Part shown: piece after piece, positions 11,851 through 15,802 of the stretch | Layout of the letters: each line of letters begins with the position of its first letter | Position numbering within the stretch: position 1 is the first letter of the stretch | Assembly: GCA_025938035.1 (NCBI GenBank) | Contig: JAICQE010000106.1 | Span: 1 to 15,802 of the forward strand | DNA: 15,802 bases | Source: Vicinamibacteria bacterium | GTDB lineage: Bacteria; Acidobacteriota; Vicinamibacteria; Vicinamibacterales; UBA2999 | Direction: 5' to 3' | Notes under the pieces: generated by a model | The model's input: the letters and a program-made list of their open reading frames with translations, nothing else | Told to the model about the DNA's origin: nothing | Databases searched by the model: none | Program-made: the position numbers and the translations under genes

Positions 11851-14800
11851 ATGTATCGGTTGTCGAAACGTTTCCTGATCGCTGTAGGACTCGTCCTCGC
11901 GCCCACGGTCGTGTCCGCGCAGGGGATTGTCGGCACGGTGAAAGATGCGTCGGGCGCCGTACTGCCCGGCGTCACGGTTGAAGCCTCGAGCCCCGCGCTC
12001 ATCGAGAAGACGCGCTCGGTCGTCACCAATGGCGTCGGCCAGTACTCGATCGACGACCTCAGGCCGGGCACCTATACGATCTCCTTCACCTTGCAGGGGT
12101 TCACGCCGATCAGGCGTGAAGGGATCGTGCTGACCGGCACGTTCATCGCCAGGGTGGACCAGGATCTGAAAGTCGGCGCGGTCGCGGAAGCCATCACCGT
12201 GACGGGTGAACCTCCTGTCGTGGACACGACCAGCGCGCGAACAGAGCAGACGTTCACCGGCGCAACGGTTTCCGACATCCCGTCCGGCCGTCAGTACTTC
12301 AGCTTCACGGCGCTGGTGCCGGCGATCAACGTCCAGGGCAACGACGTCGGGTCGTCGTCCGGGCCGATCTTCAGCGTGTTCCAGATTCACGGCGGGCGGC
12401 GCAACGAAGGACAGGTCCAGGTGAACGGACAGAGCGCCGGGTACCAGGGCATGGGCGTGTCGGGATACACGCCGGAGGTGGGGAACGCGGAGGAAATCAA
12501 CGTCACGTTGAGCGGCGCGCTGGCCGAGTCCGTCACCGGCGGCCCACAGGTGAACGTGATCCAGAAGCAGGGCGGCAACAGCTTCAGCGGGAACATGTTC
12601 TTCAACTACGCGGGCGACGCGTTCCAGACCGAGAACCTGAGCGACGCGCAGAAGGCGACCGGCCTGACGCCGATCTCACTCGAGAAGCTGTGGGATGTGA
12701 ACCCCGCGTTCGGGGGCCCGGTTCTGCGCGATCGCCTCTGGTTCTTCGCGTCGTTCCGCCACCAGGGCAATCGCCAGCGGATCAACATGTTCACCAACGC
12801 CAACGCGGGCGATCCCACGAAATGGACCTACGAGCCGACGACCAAGCAGGCGATTGACGACGGCACCTGGAAGAACACCTCCGGACGGCTGACGTGGCAG
12901 GCAACGCCGCGCAACAAGATCGACGGCTGGATGAACGTCCAGTACAACTGTCAGCACTGCATCGAAGGCGGCTCGCGATCCGGCCTGTCGTTCACCGGCC
13001 TCATCGCCTCGCCCGAGGCGCAGAGCTTCACGCAGAATCACCCGAGCATGCTCGGCAAGATCAGCTGGTCGTCGCCGGTGACCAATCGCCTGCTGCTCGA
13101 GGCGAATGTGGGACTGGGACCCTACTTCTGGTGGGGCAGCGAGCAGAAGAACTCATACGACAGCACCATGATCCAGGTGCAGGACGACGCGTTGGTCATT
13201 CCGGCCAATCGAAGCCCCACCGGCAGCGCGCTCCCGCTGCAGAACATCAACTATCGTGCGGCCTTCTGGTCCGGGCACACCGGGCACACGACGATCTACG
13301 AAGGTGCGACGTCGTATGTGACCGGGTCGCACTCGTCGAAGTTCGGCATTCGCTACCATCGGAACGACTCGACGTTCCCGAAAAACTACTACAACGACTC
13401 GCAGCTCAAGTATCACTTCCAGGGTGCCCCTCCGGGTTATCCGCTGCCGCTTCCGTCGAGCGGCACCGTGCCCTACCAGATCACGATGTATGCGGATCAC
13501 GCATCCGATCAGAACCAGCATCAGGGCATCTTCGCCATGTATGCGCAGGATCGCTGGCAGGTCGGCCGTCTGTCGCTTCAGGGCGGTCTGCGGTTCGAGT
13601 ATCTCCGTGACTCGTTCGACGAGCAGCAGATGGGCCCGAACGTCTTCGTTCCCACAGCGCTCGTGTTCCCGGCACAGGATGGCCCGTTGAGTCAGAAGGA
13701 CCTGATGCCCCGGTTTGGCGCCACCTACGATGTGTTCGGGAACGGCAGGACCGCGGCGAAGTTCTTCCTCGGCAAATACCTCACGACGGTGAACACCGTT
13801 GACGAATGGGCGAATTTCAGCCCTGCCGGCATAGGCCGCTTTGTAGCCCAAACGACCAGGCCATGGAACGACGCGACCTTCGGCCTGGGTGACTCGCGGT
13901 CCGGCAATTACCGGCCCGATTGTGATCTGCTGAACACCGCCGCCAACGGCGAGTGCGGCCCGATGGCCAATCCGAACTTCGGGCGAATCACGCCGAGCCT
14001 GCTCACCGTCGATCCGGCGGTGACCGACGCGTGGAATGCGCGTGAGTACAGCTGGGATCTGAACCTCGCAGTGGTGCAGGAGATTTTCCCGCGAGTGTCA
14101 GTCGAGGTGGGTTACTTCCGCCGCACGTGGGGCAACACGCTCGTGACGGTCAACCGCGCGCTCACGCCGGCCGACTTCGACGCGTTCCAATACACCGTGC
14201 CATCCGACCCGAAGCTGCCGGGTGGCGGGGGCAACACGCTGACGTTCTACGACATCAAGCCAGGGAAGTTCGGGCAGTTCGATAACTTCCGCACGCACTC
14301 CGACAATCTCGGCGGCATCGACAACACCTATAACGGTGTGGACCTTACGCTGAATGCGCGGCTGCGTAATGTGACCGTGCAGGCCGGGTTCAGCACCGGA
14401 AACCGCGTCGAGGACGACTGCGGCGTCGTCAGGGCGCACCCGGAGGTCTACATCTTCGGCCCGTGGGGCGGCTCACAGCCGTTCCTCGCGGACTCCCCGT
14501 TTGTCGGCGGCCTCGGTCAGTGGCCGCAGGCCTTCTGCCGTCGCGAGTCGGGTTGGCAGACGAACGCCAAGGGGCTTGCCAGCTACATGGTGCCGAGGCT
14601 CGATGTGCTGGTCAGCGGAACGTTTCACAGCGTGCCGTTTGCTGGAGCCAATTTCCCGAGCATCTCCCAGCAGAGCCTCAGCGGGCTGGCGCTGGCGCTC
14701 CAGATCCCGGGCGTGATCACGCAGACGAACCTGGGACGCGGGTTCTCGAGCGGCCAGGCCGTTCAGTTCTTCAACCTCGTCGAGCCCGGGACGAAGTACG

Positions 14801-15006
14801 GCGATCGGCTGAATGGCGTCGATCTGCGGTTCGGGAAAGTCTTCAGGCACGCCAACACCCGAACGATGGTGGCGCTGGACGTCTTCAACGTGGCGAACTC
14901 CAACACGGTTGACGTGTACGTGCAGAACTACGGACCGAACTATCTGTCGCCGGTGTCCGTGACGTCGGCCCGGCTGTTCAAGATCAGCGCGCAGTTCGAC
15001 TTCTAG
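11851..15006 (+). CDS. Oar-like TonB-dependent outer-membrane receptor
   Basis: The 1051-residue protein has a signal peptide (1-24, VVSA-QG). A CarboxypepD_reg domain follows (about 26-110; GIVGTVKDASGAVLPGVTVEA, then GQYSIDDLRPGTYTISF) with the linker AEAITVTGEPPVVDT. A plug domain (about 120-240) contains SDIPSGRQYFSF and NEGQVQVNGQSAG. The rest is a large beta barrel ending in Phe (LFKISAQFDF), as expected for BAM-inserted outer-membrane proteins. Length and layout match the Oar/SusC-like acidobacterial receptors, whose substrates are mostly unknown (oligosaccharides, peptides and others are possible). ATG 11851 is chosen for the strong GGAGGGAAGG and the signal peptide; the frame stays open further upstream without a ribosome site. 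It is transcribed away from a LysR gene and followed by a strong terminator. Confidence 0.9.
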   Translation: MYRLSKRFLIAVGLVLAPTVVSAQGIVGTVKDASGAVLPGVTVEASSPALIEKTRSVVTNGVGQYSIDDLRPGTYTISFTLQGFTPIRREGIVLTGTFIARVDQDLKVGAVAEAITVTGEPPVVDTTSARTEQTFTGATVSDIPSGRQYFSFTALVPAINVQGNDVGSSSGPIFSVFQIHGGRRNEGQVQVNGQSAGYQGMGVSGYTPEVGNAEEINVTLSGALAESVTGGPQVNVIQKQGGNSFSGNMFFNYAGDAFQTENLSDAQKATGLTPISLEKLWDVNPAFGGPVLRDRLWFFASFRHQGNRQRINMFTNANAGDPTKWTYEPTTKQAIDDGTWKNTSGRLTWQATPRNKIDGWMNVQYNCQHCIEGGSRSGLSFTGLIASPEAQSFTQNHPSMLGKISWSSPVTNRLLLEANVGLGPYFWWGSEQKNSYDSTMIQVQDDALVIPANRSPTGSALPLQNINYRAAFWSGHTGHTTIYEGATSYVTGSHSSKFGIRYHRNDSTFPKNYYNDSQLKYHFQGAPPGYPLPLPSSGTVPYQITMYADHASDQNQHQGIFAMYAQDRWQVGRLSLQGGLRFEYLRDSFDEQQMGPNVFVPTALVFPAQDGPLSQKDLMPRFGATYDVFGNGRTAAKFFLGKYLTTVNTVDEWANFSPAGIGRFVAQTTRPWNDATFGLGDSRSGNYRPDCDLLNTAANGECGPMANPNFGRITPSLLTVDPAVTDAWNAREYSWDLNLAVVQEIFPRVSVEVGYFRRTWGNTLVTVNRALTPADFDAFQYTVPSDPKLPGGGGNTLTFYDIKPGKFGQFDNFRTHSDNLGGIDNTYNGVDLTLNARLRNVTVQAGFSTGNRVEDDCGVVRAHPEVYIFGPWGGSQPFLADSPFVGGLGQWPQAFCRRESGWQTNAKGLASYMVPRLDVLVSGTFHSVPFAGANFPSISQQSLSGLALALQIPGVITQTNLGRGFSSGQAVQFFNLVEPGTKYGDRLNGVDLRFGKVFRHANTRTMVALDVFNVANSNTVDVYVQNYGPNYLSPVSVTSARLFKISAQFDF

Positions 15007-15021
15007 TCCCTACGACGTAGA

Positions 15022-15039
15022 GTCCGGCTTCAGCCGGAT
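15022..15039. repeat. REP-like palindrome with TTCA loop
   Basis: TCCGGC-TTCA-GCCGGA (15023-15038) is a perfect 6-bp hairpin, extended by a G-T pair on the outside, 16 bases after the receptor stop. It has the same TTCA loop as the palindrome after the second M56 gene (5384-5387), which suggests one class of dispersed repeats. Confidence 0.5.
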
Positions 15040-15046
15040 AACCGCG

Positions 15047-15089
15047 AAGGGCGCGAAGAACGCTTTGTTCTCCGTGCCCTTTTTCTTTG
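15047..15089 (+). terminator. Intrinsic terminator of the receptor gene
   Basis: A 15-position stem (15047-15061 with 15067-15081) has one A-C mismatch and one G-T wobble around the loop GCTTT, followed by TTTTTCTTT (15080-15088). The long stem plus T-tract is the classic Rho-independent form, and it isolates the receptor from the downstream dehydrogenase gene. Confidence 0.75.
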
Positions 15090-15140
15090 TCGAACGGTTC
15101 GGTATTCTTGCGCGAATCCCAAAGGACCCGGAGCTACAGC

Positions 15141-15802
15141 ATGTCTTTCTCTTTACGTATGGTTTGGTTTCTCGCGGTTTGCATCGGCCTAGCAGGCTGC
15201 TACCGGCCGACCGAGAAAACCGCCTCAGCCTCATCGACGCCCGCGGCCGTCGGCGCCGAACGGCTCGTCGCGGCCGACTCCGAGCCGGGGCAGTGGATGA
15301 CGCACGGGCGCACCTACGACGAGCAGCGCTTCAGCCCGCTCGACCAGATCAGCACGGCGAACGTCAAGGAGCTGGGGCTCGCGTGGTTCGCGGACCTCGA
15401 CACGAATCGGGGCCAGGAAGCGACGCCGATCGTGGTCGATGGCGTTCTCTATGTGTCGACGGCGTGGAGCAAGGTCAAGGCCTACAACGCGGCGACCGGT
15501 GCACAGCTCTGGGCGTACGACCCGGTCGTGCCGGGCGGCTGGGCGGTGAACGCCTGCTGCGACGTCGTCAACCGTGGTGTGGCCGTGTGGGGCGGCAAGG
15601 TGTTCGTGGGCACGATCGACGGCCGCCTCGTGGCGCTCGACGCCGCGACGGGAAAGCCGCTGTGGGACGTGAACACGATCGACAAGACAAAGCCGTACAC
15701 CATCACCGGCGCCCCTCGCGTGGTGAAAGGGATGGTTCTCATCGGCAACGGCGGCGCCGAGCTCGGCGTGCGCGGCTATGTCTCGGCGTACGACGCCAAC
15801 AC
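15141..15802 (+). CDS. PQQ-dependent quinoprotein dehydrogenase, lipoprotein type (partial, 3' end cut)
   Basis: The first 220 codons are present and the frame is open to the window edge. Residues 1-20 form a lipoprotein signal with lipobox GLAGC (Cys20). The sequence that follows has the hallmarks of PQQ alcohol dehydrogenases: [45 protein letters not shown], a tryptophan-docking propeller repeat ([11 protein letters not shown]) and vicinal cysteines 139-140 (ACCDVVNRG), which in this family form the unusual ring disulfide over PQQ. It would oxidise alcohols in the periplasm and pass electrons to a cytochrome; whether a fused C-terminal cytochrome c follows cannot be seen. The lipid anchor is unusual, as most relatives have a plain Sec signal. 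GGAG seven bases upstream supports ATG 15141, and TATTCT (15103-15108) is a possible -10. Confidence 0.85.
   Translation, partial: MSFSLRMVWFLAVCIGLAGCYRPTEKTASASSTPAAVGAERLVAADSEPGQWMTHGRTYDEQRFSPLDQISTANVKELGLAWFADLDTNRGQEATPIVVDGVLYVSTAWSKVKAYNAATGAQLWAYDPVVPGGWAVNACCDVVNRGVAVWGGKVFVGTIDGRLVALDAATGKPLWDVNTIDKTKPYTITGAPRVVKGMVLIGNGGAELGVRGYVSAYDAN

Overview
The window is GC-rich and looks like chromosome of an Acidobacteriota member, possibly class Vicinamibacteria. This assignment is inferred from gene content, not from a marker gene. The clues are tandem BlaI/M56 pairs, a DUF3738 (TIGR03435-type) domain, an Oar-like TonB-dependent receptor with a carboxypeptidase-regulatory N-terminus, an acidobacterial-style TonB C-terminal domain, and GC-rich palindromes after gene ends. 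I see no phage genes, insertion sequences, CRISPR arrays, tRNA or rRNA.

Bases 1-99 hold a degenerate CTCCGTG repeat. Bases 100-720 (minus) encode a secreted copper-monooxygenase-like protein. Divergent from it, 858-5374 (plus) hold two consecutive BlaI repressor plus M56 membrane metalloprotease pairs. In each pair the two genes overlap at ATGA, and each pair has its own promoter and palindromic operator candidate. The proteases differ in their periplasmic tails: DUF3738 on the first, and a carboxypeptidase-regulatory domain plus a TonB C-terminal domain on the second. By analogy with BlaR1/MecR1, each would sense a periplasmic signal and relieve repression by its own BlaI partner.

Bases 5498-8082 (plus) form a tightly packed four-gene operon: a small SEC-C membrane protein, a secreted Cna-B-like protein, an unrecognised single-pass membrane protein and an exported LigB/YgiD-type dioxygenase. 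It ends in a palindromic element that can be drawn as a compact three-way junction. Facing it are a glutathione peroxidase and a methylisocitrate-lyase/PEP-mutase family enzyme (8163-9534, minus), with only 4 bases between them.

Bases 9644-10671 (plus) encode a secreted hypothetical protein and a PilZ-domain protein. A LysR regulator (10687-11658, minus) is divergent from a 1051-residue Oar-like TonB-dependent receptor (11851-15006, plus). The receptor ends at a palindrome and a convincing intrinsic terminator. A PQQ-dependent quinoprotein dehydrogenase with a lipoprotein signal then starts at 15141 and runs off the window. The most noteworthy points are the paired M56 sensors with swapped tails, their operators, and the three-way-junction repeat.
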